From Candidatus Fermentibacterota bacterium (GTDB lineage: Bacteria; Fermentibacterota; Fermentibacteria; Fermentibacterales; Fermentibacteraceae), in NCBI GenBank assembly GCA_002748705.1, contig PDSZ01000044.1, positions 1 through 64,000 of the forward strand: DNA of 64,000 nt, written 5' to 3'. The notes under the pieces are model-generated. The model had not been told where the DNA came from and made no database searches. It saw nothing but the letters and a program-made list of their open reading frames with translations. Positions 24,601 to 32,276 of this stretch are shown piece after piece; position 1 is the stretch's first letter, and every line of letters starts with the position of its first letter. The position numbers were made by a program, and so were the translations under genes.

Positions 24601-24998
24601 TGGAACGGCGTTCTTCAGAGCAGTTCGGCTTTCTTGAGGAGAACTGGAGCAGCTGCATCAGTACCGGTACCCCTGGAGAACCGAACAGTATCGGCGAAAA
24701 AGAGAATGGTGATTTTCTTCAGGTCTCCCCTGTAATCTTTAATTCTCCGGAAACTCCTCTTAAGATAACTGTAAACCTTCCGCAGCAGGCCTGCAATGTA
24801 ACTGTAAGGATTTATGATGTGAGAGGAATGGAGCTTGAAAAGCTCTTTGACAGCATCGTTCCCGGTGAAACCCTCACACTCACATGGGCCGGAGAAGATT
24901 ACCCTGTAGGCAGATACATCGTTTCAGCTGAGGCAAGCTGCTCAGGTGTACACCTTGGAGACGCAGTTGTGGTGGTTCTGGCAAGGCCGCTTGGCTGA
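21699..24998 (+). CDS. Large surface protein with lamin-tail and CARDB-like repeats and a sorting domain
   Basis: The protein has 1099 residues. A signal peptide (LLLILTASLTITEV) runs into the first of four lamin-tail domains. These are marked by ITEVCSNPPDETSGEFVEFFN, ITEVMANPENEDTEEFIEVWY, ITEVLCNPSDEDRDEFIELFF and a shorter INEIFYNEPEWIELYN. After each of the first three comes DxGLDSIPFDPG or a variant, then a CARDB-like beta domain. The last 85 residues are a T9SS/FlgD-like domain (YDVRGMELEKLF, WAGEDYPVGRYIVSAEAS). Lamin-tail domains occur in bacterial extracellular proteins, often with nucleases or adhesive modules. No enzyme domain is present, so a structural or binding role at the surface is inferred. 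The start is TTG 21699 or ATG 21711; neither has a convincing ribosome site, and the former supplies a lysine to the signal. Confidence 0.85.
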   Translation: MIKGMETLLLILTASLTITEVCSNPPDETSGEFVEFFNDSTAPLNTTGFTITDGDALDELLPWSGAFPQSDVQTGTALIPAGGYAVLLEEGYLNDPWLIFEPGTVILTTGDQSICNGLAASSDPLTLFNGTGTGLSSVVSTFGTPFQSENWNERDDDGLDSIPFDPGESLSLFRYPVNMPDCEAAWYSSSPTPGSPPDAPPDTFFITIDTLSISDLNPDPGSGVTLTAVISCWGTVSPGTGTVFLYLDVNGDSAVQVSEELISFPASQLLPGSSDTLEVFFTVPEKGWYPAVCSAPECEERLHFRTGGGVDPVITEVMANPENEDTEEFIEVWYQGPGVFPLQGCAFTDGDAVDIVTSVENGGYIRPEHPAVIIDPEYTGTLSIPPETPLFVPANTTLGNGLTTDDPVLLYRTSEPSLETLVATAGTPLLYDDPLSCDDDGLDSIPFDPGNGRSMERIFPEGPDRQYNWAVSEPGGTPGVVQEGQNCTDLAADSLVFAETIRAYFSNCGSSGASGTASIFSDLNGDLFPDPDELLHAAVLTIEPGEQDSLVIPWSPPDSGLFILAAAIEAQEDTTASNNMKYMQYIPESPAWPVITEVLCNPSDEDRDEFIELFFAGPGLADITMFTFTDGDSQDEIVTADSPFLTAEGYCLILDPEYAGGYDIPPGTPVFNSGNTTLGDGLSGSDPVILLTDSTEISTYGTPWNETDDIPFDPGTDLSVERIAAHLPDLQGNWYSSLSGPTPGTGPQGIVQGIDYALSAISVRPPMGPENTETTVSVSVTCLGTDSAAAGNLAAQFQGSQPVPLPIPALGDTATAYFNWISSGDTELLEAVLICSEDKRPENDRDTLCWNQPPGVVINEIFYNEPEWIELYNGTDYPVNLSSLTLADLSTEAVLPDFILSPEQFAVVTCNEDDFTAAWGIPPCEVLEPDDWPSLNNSGDSLLLFNSCSTLDMVPYSSQWGGSDVSTLERRSSEQFGFLEENWSSCISTGTPGEPNSIGEKENGDFLQVSPVIFNSPETPLKITVNLPQQACNVTVRIYDVRGMELEKLFDSIVPGETLTLTWAGEDYPVGRYIVSAEASCSGVHLGDAVVVVLARPLG

Positions 24999-25026
24999 AC
25001 CGTTCTAAATGAAAAACTGACCTGCT

Positions 25027-25301
25027 TCACAAGATGGCCTGTTTTTCGGCAGAGTAAAGGCTTCCGTAAGGCGGTTTAAGCTTTATCTTCCAGTAACCAT
25101 AGCGCAAAGCTCCTGGGGAAGACAGTGCATCAATTTATTGTATCGGGATCACCTTGAGTACCATCAACAGACCACCGGCACGCTGCGAACAAGTTCCGCA
25201 ATTGTGTGCTCGATACTGGAAGGGTCTCCAGTGAAACAATCGGCAAGTTCGCTGATGATTCTTCATTCTGAACACATCTGTTCAGAGTTTTGGAAAAGGT
25301 T
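25027..25301 (-). pseudogene. Possible decayed coding remnant
   Basis: This 300-base gap reads as protein-like fragments on the minus strand in different frames. One is IISELADCFTGDPSSIEHTI and onward (about 25262-25164). DGTQGDPDTIN follows in a second frame (stop at 25130-25132). DALSSPGALRYGYWKIKL and onward is in a third (stop at 25027-25029). One or two frameshifts would join them into a single C-terminal region of about 80 residues. I do not recognise the parent family. Nothing else is seen in this gap. Confidence 0.3.
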
Positions 25302-26111
25302 CTAATTGATTCTTATGTGCTCTATCTTGACCATTCTGAACATATCTGAAACACACATTTTTATTTTGGTGCCGATAGAGGCTCTTTTCAGTATTTTTCT
25401 TGAGTACTTGAACATCATATACTCCTTTATGGAAGTGATATTCAGGTTGAGTTTTTTCAGATAGGAATTGATGTTATCAACATAGAAATACATGGGAGCA
25501 CTCTTGTTTCCTGTTTTTCTCACATACCTGTTCGAAATTCTGAGAGCAATTCTGCTGTTGCAGTCAAAGACAGCTTCACAAAAACTGAACTTATTCTTTA
25601 TTTCACGAAAGAATTGATTTATAACTTCTTCCCTAAAGTAATAGAATACTCCTGAAAATATCAGCAGAGTCGGCAACTCTCTGTTCTTTATGAGTTTTAC
25701 CCATTCATCCACATTGAGAAATGAGCATGCAATGTAAACATCGTTTTCCTGCTCAGCCATAAGCCTGGATCTTTCTTCAATGACAGCAGGAAGGTCAATC
25801 TCATAGAAGGTTGCTTCTGAACTGCCTGTTCTGTAGTAAGATGTGTCCAGCCCTGCCCCTATATTGACAATGTTGCAGAAACCGTGCTCTTTGATAAATG
25901 ATTGTATCTCCAGATCCATATTGTAGTACCTTGAAGAAGATGCCAGGTAATAATACTCTTCGTTAAGTACCTGAATGTCATCCTTCAGCATTGACTTTTC
26001 CAGTTCCAGAGCTTTTTCATCATACAACAGCTCCTTAAAATTTCTGGATGTGTATACATTTCCTGCCAGAGGGACATACAATGTATTGCTAACACTTTGC
26101 CTCTCAATCAT
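25302..26111 (-). CDS. Leucine carboxyl methyltransferase-like SAM-dependent methyltransferase
   Basis: A 269-residue protein of the LCM/PPM1 family (TcmP-like in bacteria). The SAM site is FCNIVNIGAGLDTSYYR, and the acidic strand FYEIDLPAVIEERSRLM binds the ribose. The mid-region motif LLIFSGVFYYFREEVINQFF replaces the common ADGVLMYL. The N-terminus (VSNTLYVPLAGNVYTSRNF) matches the family's opening. Bacterial members O-methylate small acids, often in secondary metabolism; the substrate here is unknown. The gene is AT-rich relative to most of the window and sits beside an SRPBCC protein, a combination sometimes seen with polyketide-type pathways, but no such pathway is present. Confidence 0.8.
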   Translation of the reverse strand: MIERQSVSNTLYVPLAGNVYTSRNFKELLYDEKALELEKSMLKDDIQVLNEEYYYLASSSRYYNMDLEIQSFIKEHGFCNIVNIGAGLDTSYYRTGSSEATFYEIDLPAVIEERSRLMAEQENDVYIACSFLNVDEWVKLIKNRELPTLLIFSGVFYYFREEVINQFFREIKNKFSFCEAVFDCNSRIALRISNRYVRKTGNKSAPMYFYVDNINSYLKKLNLNITSIKEYMMFKYSRKILKRASIGTKIKMCVSDMFRMVKIEHIRIN

Positions 26112-26225
26112 TGCTAAACCGCCTTCTATGCTGGAACAATTTCTTCACAATTTGTTTATTGACAGTTATAATTCTGTAAAATGCTTATTACCTATGTGCC
26201 ATATCTGTGAAGGGAATAAGGATTG

Positions 26226-26684
26226 TCAGCCATCTGTGCTATTTCCCTTCAGGAGCTTTTTCCACCGTCGCTGACGGTGACGATAAAATATATGGGTAAA
26301 CAGAAAAACAAACGGAGTCAGTAGTTTTGCCTGAATCTCTATTTCATCCCTGTAGCTTACCATCCCCGGCTTCGTCTCATTAAACGAGATTCTGTGATTC
26401 CATACAGGAACCAGCAGACCACTCTCGCAGCTTTCAATTGTGTTCTGCTTCCGGTCTGCTTTTACCAGTTGAATAGTGTGGCTCCCCAGAGGAATAAAAC
26501 TAAAGAGATAAAGCCTGAAAGAATACACCCCACCTTCCTCCCATTTTCCGCTGAATGATTTGCGGTTGAGAGGAACAAATGTCAGAACAGGAGATGCCAC
26601 AAACCGGAGTGATTCCTGTTTTGTGATTTCCTTCCAGAGTTCTTCCTCTGTGCAACAGAAATGTGTAGAAACCTTCACAAACAT
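26226..26684 (-). CDS. SRPBCC-like (START/polyketide cyclase superfamily) protein
   Basis: A 152-residue product whose order of elements fits the helix-grip fold: an opening strand FVKVSTHFCCTEEELWKEIT, then SLRFVASPVLTFVPLN, a Gly-rich WEEGGVYSFRLYLFSFIPLG turn, antiparallel strands (HTIQLVKADRKQNTIES), and a closing amphipathic helix ending in HRQRRWKKLL. SRPBCC proteins bind hydrophobic ligands; no specific ligand or catalytic residue can be named. It starts at ATG 26684 and lies 114 bases upstream of the methyltransferase in the same orientation. It may be cotranscribed with it. Confidence 0.65.
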   Translation of the reverse strand: MFVKVSTHFCCTEEELWKEITKQESLRFVASPVLTFVPLNRKSFSGKWEEGGVYSFRLYLFSFIPLGSHTIQLVKADRKQNTIESCESGLLVPVWNHRISFNETKPGMVSYRDEIEIQAKLLTPFVFLFTHIFYRHRQRRWKKLLKGNSTDG

Positions 26685-26797
26685 TTTTCAATAAACCAGC
26701 TTAATATGACCACAGCAGCAGCCTTAAAGCTGTTCCCCTTTAGTTGAAAGTCAGACGGTTCATGGAATGAATGCTACAGAACCATGCTGAATAACCT

Positions 26798-26935
26798 TTG
26801 GATTATGATAACAGTAAGAGTATTTCGGAAAAAGACCTTTCAGCTGCCCTGCTGAGAAGAGAGATACTTCTGTTTGAAGACCGTCTGAAGCTGACCGGAA
26901 AGAGATTCCTCTTTCCGGTCTGTTGTGAAACCTGA
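26798..26935 (+). CDS. Possible 45-residue protein in the gap before the threonine dehydrogenase gene
   Basis: The frame from TTG 26798 to TGA 26933-26935 reads as a compact, charged helical peptide (SISEKDLSAALLRREILLFE and onward), unlike random sequence. There is no Shine-Dalgarno and no known family. Its 3' third coincides with the perfect hairpin at 26893-26920, so the coding look may be partly accidental. Confidence 0.2.
   Translation: MDYDNSKSISEKDLSAALLRREILLFEDRLKLTGKRFLFPVCCET
26893..26920 (-). terminator. 12-bp hairpin downstream of the threonine dehydrogenase gene
   Basis: GACCGGAAAGAG (26893-26904) pairs exactly with CTCTTTCCGGTC (26909-26920) around the loop ATTC, 40 bases past the minus-strand stop at 26961. 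No T-run follows on either strand, so termination is likely but may be Rho-assisted, or the hairpin may protect the 3' end. Confidence 0.6.
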
Positions 26936-26960
26936 AGCGAACCCTGAAAAACAGATAGTA

Positions 26961-27911
26961 TTACAGCTTTGCTCTGAGTTTTTCTATCATGTCCCTGGTC
27001 ATTGATGCCATATCCCAGGCAGGTTTCCAGCCCCACTCATTTCTTGCAGCGCTGTCATCTATGGTGGCAGGCCAGGTGTCGGCAATAGCCTGTCTGAAAT
27101 CCGGTTCGTATGAGACTCTGAATTCCGGAATATGCTTCTTTATCTCTGCGGCAAGGGCACCTGCAGTGAATGAAAGTGCTGAAAGGTTGTACTCGCACGA
27201 ATGGATCAGTTTGCTTTTATCAGCCTCTGCCAGGTCAATGGTGGCTTTGATGCAGTCAGGCATGTACATCATTGGAAGCATTGTGTCTTCTCTGACGAAG
27301 CAGGTGTACTCACCTTTCTCCACAGCCTGATAAAAAATATCCACAGCATAGTCGGTGGTACCTCCGCCTGGAGGCGTTTCACTGCTTATGATGCCAGGGT
27401 ATCTGAGCCCTCTGATGTCTGCGCCGAGCCTCTTCACATAATAATCTCCCAGCAGCTCTCCGCATACCTTGGTTACCCCATACATTGTTTTAGGCTTGAG
27501 AACTGTTTCCTGCGGAGTATTGAACCTTGGAGTTTCAGGGCCGAAAGCCGCAATGGAGCTTGGAATAACGACAGTTCCAAGTTTAAGTTCTACTGCTGCA
27601 TCCATGATGTTTATCGAACCATTCATGTTCACAGACCAGCACAGTGCAGGATTCTTCTCACCGGTGGCGCTCAGTATGGCTGCCATGTGGTAGATGGTAT
27701 TGATTTCGTTCTGCCTGATCATGGAGTAGACCGCCTCACGGTCGGTAACATCAAGAACATCACAAGGTCCTGTTGAAGCAAGGTTACCTTGAGGTTTTCT
27801 GATATCTGTTGCAATGACATTCTCCGCACCGTAACGGCTGCGAAGCTCGCAGGTAAGCTCTGTGCCTATCTGCCCCATTGCTCCTGTAACAAGTACTTTC
27901 CTGTCTGTCAT
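26961..27911 (-). CDS. L-threonine 3-dehydrogenase, SDR (epimerase-like) type
   Basis: A 316-residue extended short-chain dehydrogenase that oxidises L-threonine to 2-amino-3-ketobutyrate with NAD+. VLVTGAMGQIGTEL is the nucleotide loop, IYHMAAILSATGE follows, SSIAAFGP holds the catalytic Ser, and MYGVTKVCGELL gives the Tyr-x3-Lys pair. RYPGIIS, the TDYAVDIFYQA region and MPDCIKATIDL are characteristic of this threonine dehydrogenase subfamily rather than sugar epimerases. Its product is unstable and is normally passed to Kbl, encoded 6.4 kb away on the same strand (34294-35538). The start is ATG 27911; the upstream cyclophilin gene ends 43 bases before it. Confidence 0.9.
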   Translation of the reverse strand: MTDRKVLVTGAMGQIGTELTCELRSRYGAENVIATDIRKPQGNLASTGPCDVLDVTDREAVYSMIRQNEINTIYHMAAILSATGEKNPALCWSVNMNGSINIMDAAVELKLGTVVIPSSIAAFGPETPRFNTPQETVLKPKTMYGVTKVCGELLGDYYVKRLGADIRGLRYPGIISSETPPGGGTTDYAVDIFYQAVEKGEYTCFVREDTMLPMMYMPDCIKATIDLAEADKSKLIHSCEYNLSALSFTAGALAAEIKKHIPEFRVSYEPDFRQAIADTWPATIDDSAARNEWGWKPAWDMASMTRDMIEKLRAKL

Positions 27912-27954
27912 TAGTGCTCTCCGGAGTTGTCAGTGTGGATCTATTCACGCAATT

Positions 27955-29277
27955 CTAAGGATTCACAGCGGTTATTTCAAGTATTCTCGTTCCAATGCCT
28001 ATGTTGTCGATACCTTCTGTGCTCTCAAGTATTCCGAAAGCTGTGTAGCGGCAGTCCAGTCTCCTCTGACTGTCAAGCATAATGAAGAACTGACTTCCGC
28101 CTGTTCCCAATCCAGAATCAGCCATTCCAACTGTTCCTCTGACAAAGGGTACGGTGTTGTTCTCGGCTGGAATGGAATACTCTGGCCCTCCGAAACCGTT
28201 GCCTTCAGGGCATCCTGCCTGAGCAACAAAACCTGGAATAACCCGGTGAAACCAGATGCCGTTGTAAAAGCCTCTATCAGCCAGATACCAGAAACTCCTG
28301 CAGGTCACAGGAGCAGATTCCTTCAGCAGAATCATGGTCCAGCTGCCTGTATCTGTTTCTATCAGTACACTCTCTGGAACATCATTCAGCGCAGGCAGGT
28401 CTTCAGGCAGTTCTTTGGCAGGTGTCATTGCAAAGTTTCTGCCTGCTGCTTCAGCAGCAATTGCCCCCACCATCTGGTAAGGGTCTGTAAGAAGATAATC
28501 AAGCCTCTCTTCAGGTATTCTCCAGCCCAATTCCAGAAGTGCCATAAGTGCTGCAGCCCTCTTTGCAGGGTCAGAGCTGCTGTAGAGTGAATCCTCAAGA
28601 ATGGGAACCTGGCCTGCTCCTGCAAGGGCCATATGACCCAGGGGCCCCTCCATTGCTGCCATGTCAAGAAGAACATCTGTTCTGCCTGCTGCTTTAGCAG
28701 CATTAAGCCTTACCTCATCAGAAGTGTCATCAAGCATGCTGAAGGCTGAATTCGGGTTTCTCTGTATCACCGCATTACGAACTGCAGGACATGGATCGTT
28801 CTGAAAAGCTGCTGCAGCCCCAGGAGGTGATGCCATTACGAAATAAAGCCTCTGAAGGTCAGTAAGGTTATCAGTGTTTACATCAGGAAGGCTGTTTCCT
28901 GATTCTGCCGCGTACCTGAGAATGGAAGTAAGGGTTCCGGCAGCAGGGTTTTCCGAAGGAACAGAAAGCTGTGTTCTTCCTGCGAACTCCCTCCATAGAT
29001 TCCTTGTCTCTTCTGACAGGTCACTCCAGCTGCTGCAGAGAGCGTCCTCCAGTTCAAAAGAACCGTCAAGCGGCATACCGAAGGCCATAAGATGGAACTG
29101 CCTGAGAATGGCCTCGTCAAAAAGATCGGTTGATTCGGGCATAAGAAAATCTTTGCCAAATTCCATTTCTGCCGAACTCTGAGCAGATAAAACCGGCCTT
29201 CCAGCCACCATACTGTCAAGTGCTGCCTGTGGAGTAATGGTTAAAACTACTGACATTGCTGCTATCAGCTGAAGCAT
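27955..29277 (-). CDS. Secreted cyclophilin-type peptidyl-prolyl isomerase with HEAT-like repeats
   Basis: ATG 29277 has GGAGG five bases upstream; the ATG at 29289 overlaps that site. A signal peptide (LQLIAAMSVVLTITPQAAL) precedes about 260 residues of short helical repeats of HEAT/PBS type (AVRNAVIQRNP, DEVRLNAAKAAGRTDVLLDM, DPAKRAAALMALLELG). The last 150 residues are a cyclophilin: APVTCRSFWYLADRGFYNGIWFHRVIPGFVAQAG, then GTVGMADSGLGTGGSQFFIML and RYTAFGIL. The catalytic Arg is in FHRV and the QFFI pocket is intact. It should isomerise proline bonds in exported proteins, with the repeats perhaps binding clients. It lies immediately upstream of the threonine dehydrogenase gene and diverges from thiC. 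Confidence 0.9.
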   Translation of the reverse strand: MLQLIAAMSVVLTITPQAALDSMVAGRPVLSAQSSAEMEFGKDFLMPESTDLFDEAILRQFHLMAFGMPLDGSFELEDALCSSWSDLSEETRNLWREFAGRTQLSVPSENPAAGTLTSILRYAAESGNSLPDVNTDNLTDLQRLYFVMASPPGAAAAFQNDPCPAVRNAVIQRNPNSAFSMLDDTSDEVRLNAAKAAGRTDVLLDMAAMEGPLGHMALAGAGQVPILEDSLYSSSDPAKRAAALMALLELGWRIPEERLDYLLTDPYQMVGAIAAEAAGRNFAMTPAKELPEDLPALNDVPESVLIETDTGSWTMILLKESAPVTCRSFWYLADRGFYNGIWFHRVIPGFVAQAGCPEGNGFGGPEYSIPAENNTVPFVRGTVGMADSGLGTGGSQFFIMLDSQRRLDCRYTAFGILESTEGIDNIGIGTRILEITAVNP

Positions 29278-29293
29278 TGAAACCTCCATACAA

Positions 29294-29322
29294 GTGCGAA
29301 TCAGTGAAAAGTAAACTATAAT
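29294..29322 (+). promoter_or_regulatory. Candidate thiC promoter with a short leader
   Basis: A perfect -10 box TATAAT (29317-29322) lies about 45 bases before the thiC ATG; the best -35 is a weak GTGCGA (29294-29299), 17 bases away. Transcription from here leaves a leader of roughly 40 bases, too short for a TPP riboswitch, and no THI-box motif is visible. Confidence 0.4.
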
Positions 29323-29367
29323 TCATAGCTGGCCTGAATGCCGGCGAATGAAAAATGAAAGGCTGAA

Positions 29368-30666
29368 ATGTCAAAAACTATCATAGAAATGGCAAATGCC
29401 GGTAAGGCATCTGAGAACCTGAAAAGAGCGCTTGAATACGAACACCTCTCTGTTGAGGAAACTCTTTCCCGTATAGCCTGTGGACACGCAGTAGTTCCGG
29501 TGAACAACACAAGAGAAGTAAAGAAGCCTTGTCTTATCGGCGGTGGAAGCCGAATAAAGGTGAATGCCAACATAGGAAGTTCAATGGATCGTGAATCCAT
29601 GGACGAAGAGCTTGAGAAACTCAGAGCAGCGGTTGCTTCAGGAGCCGACACAGTAATGGATCTTTCCACCGGACCTGAATGGAGGAACATACTTCATGAA
29701 ATTGCCGAAAGAAGCCCAGTTCCTCTGGGAACTGTTCCTGTTTATCAGGTATTCGGTGTGGCCATGGACAACGGCAGGGATGTGGCAGATGTCTCAGCTG
29801 ACGAAATATTCTCCGCTGTGGAGGATCACTGCAGGGCAGGAGTTGATTACCTGACACTGCACTGCGGAGTTACCAGAAGGTCTGTTGCATTGCTCAGAGA
29901 ACAGGGCCGAAGAATGGGAATTGTTTCCCGTGGCGGCTCCCTTATGGCTGAATGGATGGAAAAGAGAGGAGAAGAGAATCCTCTCTATTCAGGATTCCAC
30001 AGGCTTACAGAGATACTTCACAGCTATGATGTAACCTACTCCCTAGGTGACGGTCTCAGGCCTGGCTGCATATCCGACGCCGGCGACAGAGGTCAGATAG
30101 AAGAGCTTGTAACCCTTGGCGAGCTTCAGAGCCGTGCTCTTGCAGCAGGTGTTCAAACAATGATTGAAGGTCCGGGGCATGTGCCAATGAACAGCATAGC
30201 CGAAAACATCCGCATTCAGAAAAGCCTCTGCGGAGGGGCCCCTTTCTATGTTCTGGGGCCTATCGTAACTGATATTGCACCTGGTTATGATCACATTACC
30301 AGTGCAATCGGAGGAGCAATTGCCGCCTGGAACGGCGCCGACTTCCTCTGTTATGTCACACCTGCTGAACATCTGCGACTGCCGGATATCAATGATGTGA
30401 AGAAAGGTGTTATCACAGCAAGAATAGCCGCCCATGCTGCTGACATAGCAAGGGGAGTGCCTGGAGCAATTAAACAGGACAATGACATGGCAGATGCCAG
30501 AGCCGCATTTGACTGGGAAAAGCAGTATCAGTGCTCACTTGACCCTGCAACGGCCAGACAGTTCAGAAATGAAGCTCTTCCTGAAGACGGCGATGTCTGC
30601 TCCATGTGCGGACACCTGTGCGCGCTGAAGACAAGCAAAAGGGCAATGGACGGCAGCGAAAGCTGA
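29368..30666 (+). CDS. thiC: Phosphomethylpyrimidine synthase ThiC
   Basis: Radical SAM enzyme that rearranges aminoimidazole ribotide into HMP phosphate for thiamine synthesis. The 432-residue length is the short form common in anaerobes and archaea. Recognisable blocks are VNANIGSS, ADTVMDLSTG, PVPLGTVPVYQ, DYLTLHCGVTR, SLGDGLRPGCISDA, MIEGPGHVPMN and FYVLGPIVTDIAPGYDHITSAIGGA. The C-terminal cluster motif is CSMCGHLC (CX2CX3C), one residue tighter than the CX2CX4C of E. coli-type ThiC but usual for the short form. The anaerobic benzimidazole synthase BzaF is a close paralogue, and the sequence alone does not exclude it. The gene stands alone with a four-base convergent gap to the next. Confidence 0.9.
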   Translation: MSKTIIEMANAGKASENLKRALEYEHLSVEETLSRIACGHAVVPVNNTREVKKPCLIGGGSRIKVNANIGSSMDRESMDEELEKLRAAVASGADTVMDLSTGPEWRNILHEIAERSPVPLGTVPVYQVFGVAMDNGRDVADVSADEIFSAVEDHCRAGVDYLTLHCGVTRRSVALLREQGRRMGIVSRGGSLMAEWMEKRGEENPLYSGFHRLTEILHSYDVTYSLGDGLRPGCISDAGDRGQIEELVTLGELQSRALAAGVQTMIEGPGHVPMNSIAENIRIQKSLCGGAPFYVLGPIVTDIAPGYDHITSAIGGAIAAWNGADFLCYVTPAEHLRLPDINDVKKGVITARIAAHAADIARGVPGAIKQDNDMADARAAFDWEKQYQCSLDPATARQFRNEALPEDGDVCSMCGHLCALKTSKRAMDGSES

Positions 30667-30670
30667 ACTG

Positions 30671-31897
30671 TCAGTTCCTCACAAGTTTATCAACATAGTA
30701 CAGTGTTGATGGCACCACAGGAAATCCAACACTTGTTCTGTACAACACAAACTCGTCAGGGTCCCATCTGAGACTCCTGAACACATCTGCAATCATCTCA
30801 GTGTAACAGGGAACCAGAGGAGTATAACCGCATCCTGTTCCTGAACCTATCATCAGGGGCTTGATGTTCATGGGAACAATATCACGGTCAGACCTGTAAG
30901 CAAGCGCTCCGCCGTGACTGTAGTAGTCGAACAACATCTTTGCTGACGGATTTCCCGCCATTGTATCAACCATGGTCTCATGAAAGAAAAGATCAAGAAT
31001 AAGGTTCTGCACAGGTGTATATAGTCTTACAGAAACCTCGTGACAGGTCTCACCTTCATCAGGTGATACAGGGAAAATACCCCTTGATACAGTACCTGTT
31101 ACTGTATCAATAAGGCTTGTATTCCCCACAGGACCGTCTCCAAGCTCATATACAGGTCCGCAATTCTGTGAGGTTACAGCTTTCAGGGCAGGAAGAGGAT
31201 CACTGCAGTACTTTTCAAGAAAAGGTACCCGCTCCATAAGGTTGCAATGGGACCCTGATTCTATTGTCTCTGTAAAAAATTGCTCCTCATGAGTTTTACC
31301 TGCAAAGAAACACGGTGTATCGATCACCCACTTTACTCCAGGACGGTTTCGTCTGATAGCAAAGAGACCCTTCACTTCAGCAACATCAAGCATTCCCGTT
31401 TCTGCAGAAGGGCCGAAAAACCATGCATCAAGCTGTGTTTCCGCCTGAAGCCCCAGCAGATGGCTCTGAGCATAGTATGACTGCTTTCTCAGTGTATTCA
31501 TAGCCTGGTCTCTGCCATCTCTTGAGCTGGCCATGAGCATCATGTCCATGGAATGCCTGTCTCCTGAATGAATATCAATAATTTCATAGAAGTACTCTAC
31601 AGCTCTGACTGCATTCTGGAGATAGCCCTTAGCAACCCCTTTGGACTTGCAGCTCTTGATAAATCTGCCGAAGGAGTGCCTTCCTGGAACAAACTGAGCT
31701 GCGAAGAAAAGGTCCTCTTCGTTGACTATCTTGTACATTCGCCATCCAAGTTTCTTGTCCAGCCCCAGTACCTGATAGACATCGTGGGGGCTCTCTACTT
31801 TTTCAGGAAGACAGTTAATAATTATTTTGATAGCTTTTCTAAGCTCCAGAATCGTTCTTGTCACATCCTCCTGAAAACGGGTAATGCTGCTTGACAT
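30671..31897 (-). CDS. Conserved-looking protein of unknown function
   Basis: A 408-residue soluble protein with ATG 31897 behind GGAGG. I do not recognise the family. It has no signal peptide or membrane segment. The first 120 residues are helical and basic, including SPHDVYQVLGLDKKLGWRMYKI, which could be a helix-turn-helix, and ends with HSFGRFIKSCKSKGVAKGYL. The second half is mixed alpha/beta, with VKWVIDTPCFFAGKTHEEQFF and a C-terminal LMIGSGTGCGYTPLVPCYTEM. Codon use looks like that of the housekeeping genes, so it is probably native. The neighbours (thiC convergent, GT87-like divergent) give no clue. A DNA-binding regulator with a ligand domain is one possibility. Confidence 0.7.
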   Translation of the reverse strand: MSSSITRFQEDVTRTILELRKAIKIIINCLPEKVESPHDVYQVLGLDKKLGWRMYKIVNEEDLFFAAQFVPGRHSFGRFIKSCKSKGVAKGYLQNAVRAVEYFYEIIDIHSGDRHSMDMMLMASSRDGRDQAMNTLRKQSYYAQSHLLGLQAETQLDAWFFGPSAETGMLDVAEVKGLFAIRRNRPGVKWVIDTPCFFAGKTHEEQFFTETIESGSHCNLMERVPFLEKYCSDPLPALKAVTSQNCGPVYELGDGPVGNTSLIDTVTGTVSRGIFPVSPDEGETCHEVSVRLYTPVQNLILDLFFHETMVDTMAGNPSAKMLFDYYSHGGALAYRSDRDIVPMNIKPLMIGSGTGCGYTPLVPCYTEMIADVFRSLRWDPDEFVLYRTSVGFPVVPSTLYYVDKLVRN

Positions 31898-32276
31898 ATT
31901 CCTCCTCCATTAAGCTGTAAATCATAATATCAGAACGAACCGTAAGAGCGGCAAGTAGGTATCAGAAGATGGAGAAAGCTGATTGCTTTGCTTGAAATAG
32001 TTAAATATATTAAATATAAATTAAATTAATTTCTATCATATTTGCAGTCAAGCAAAGTTTATATATTCACCATACAGCTATCTGATGGCAGTATTGATGG
32101 TATTGCTGTTGATCGGTGGGGTTTCGAAAATATCTCTTCCTCCCCTGGAGGGTTGTTCTCAAAAGAGGAATTCGTTAGACTTTGCGCTTTCCTTCCATTT
32201 TGGCAATATATTCTTCTACCAGTCTACGAATAAGATTCACATATTCTTAGCTTATTGAAAGGATATTATTGGATAT
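31898..32276. other. AT-rich divergent intergenic region
   Basis: A 379-base gap with a 60-base block (about 31985-32045) made almost only of A and T, of the kind seen at strong promoters or protein-binding sites. A 63-codon plus-strand frame (32042-32233) and a 21-codon minus-strand frame (stop near 32176) are present, but neither has a ribosome site or family resemblance. No RNA gene is seen. Confidence 0.5.

Noticed and set aside
29290..29367. TPP riboswitch before thiC
   Set aside because: No CTGAGA or ACCTGA-type core motifs and too little space for the 100-base fold.
32042..32233. 63-codon frame with aromatic residues
   Set aside because: No ribosome site, no family resemblance, in an AT-rich control region.
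32174..32240. 21-codon minus-strand frame starting GTG and ending with basic residues
   Set aside because: Protein-like in look but too short and without ribosome site or homologue.
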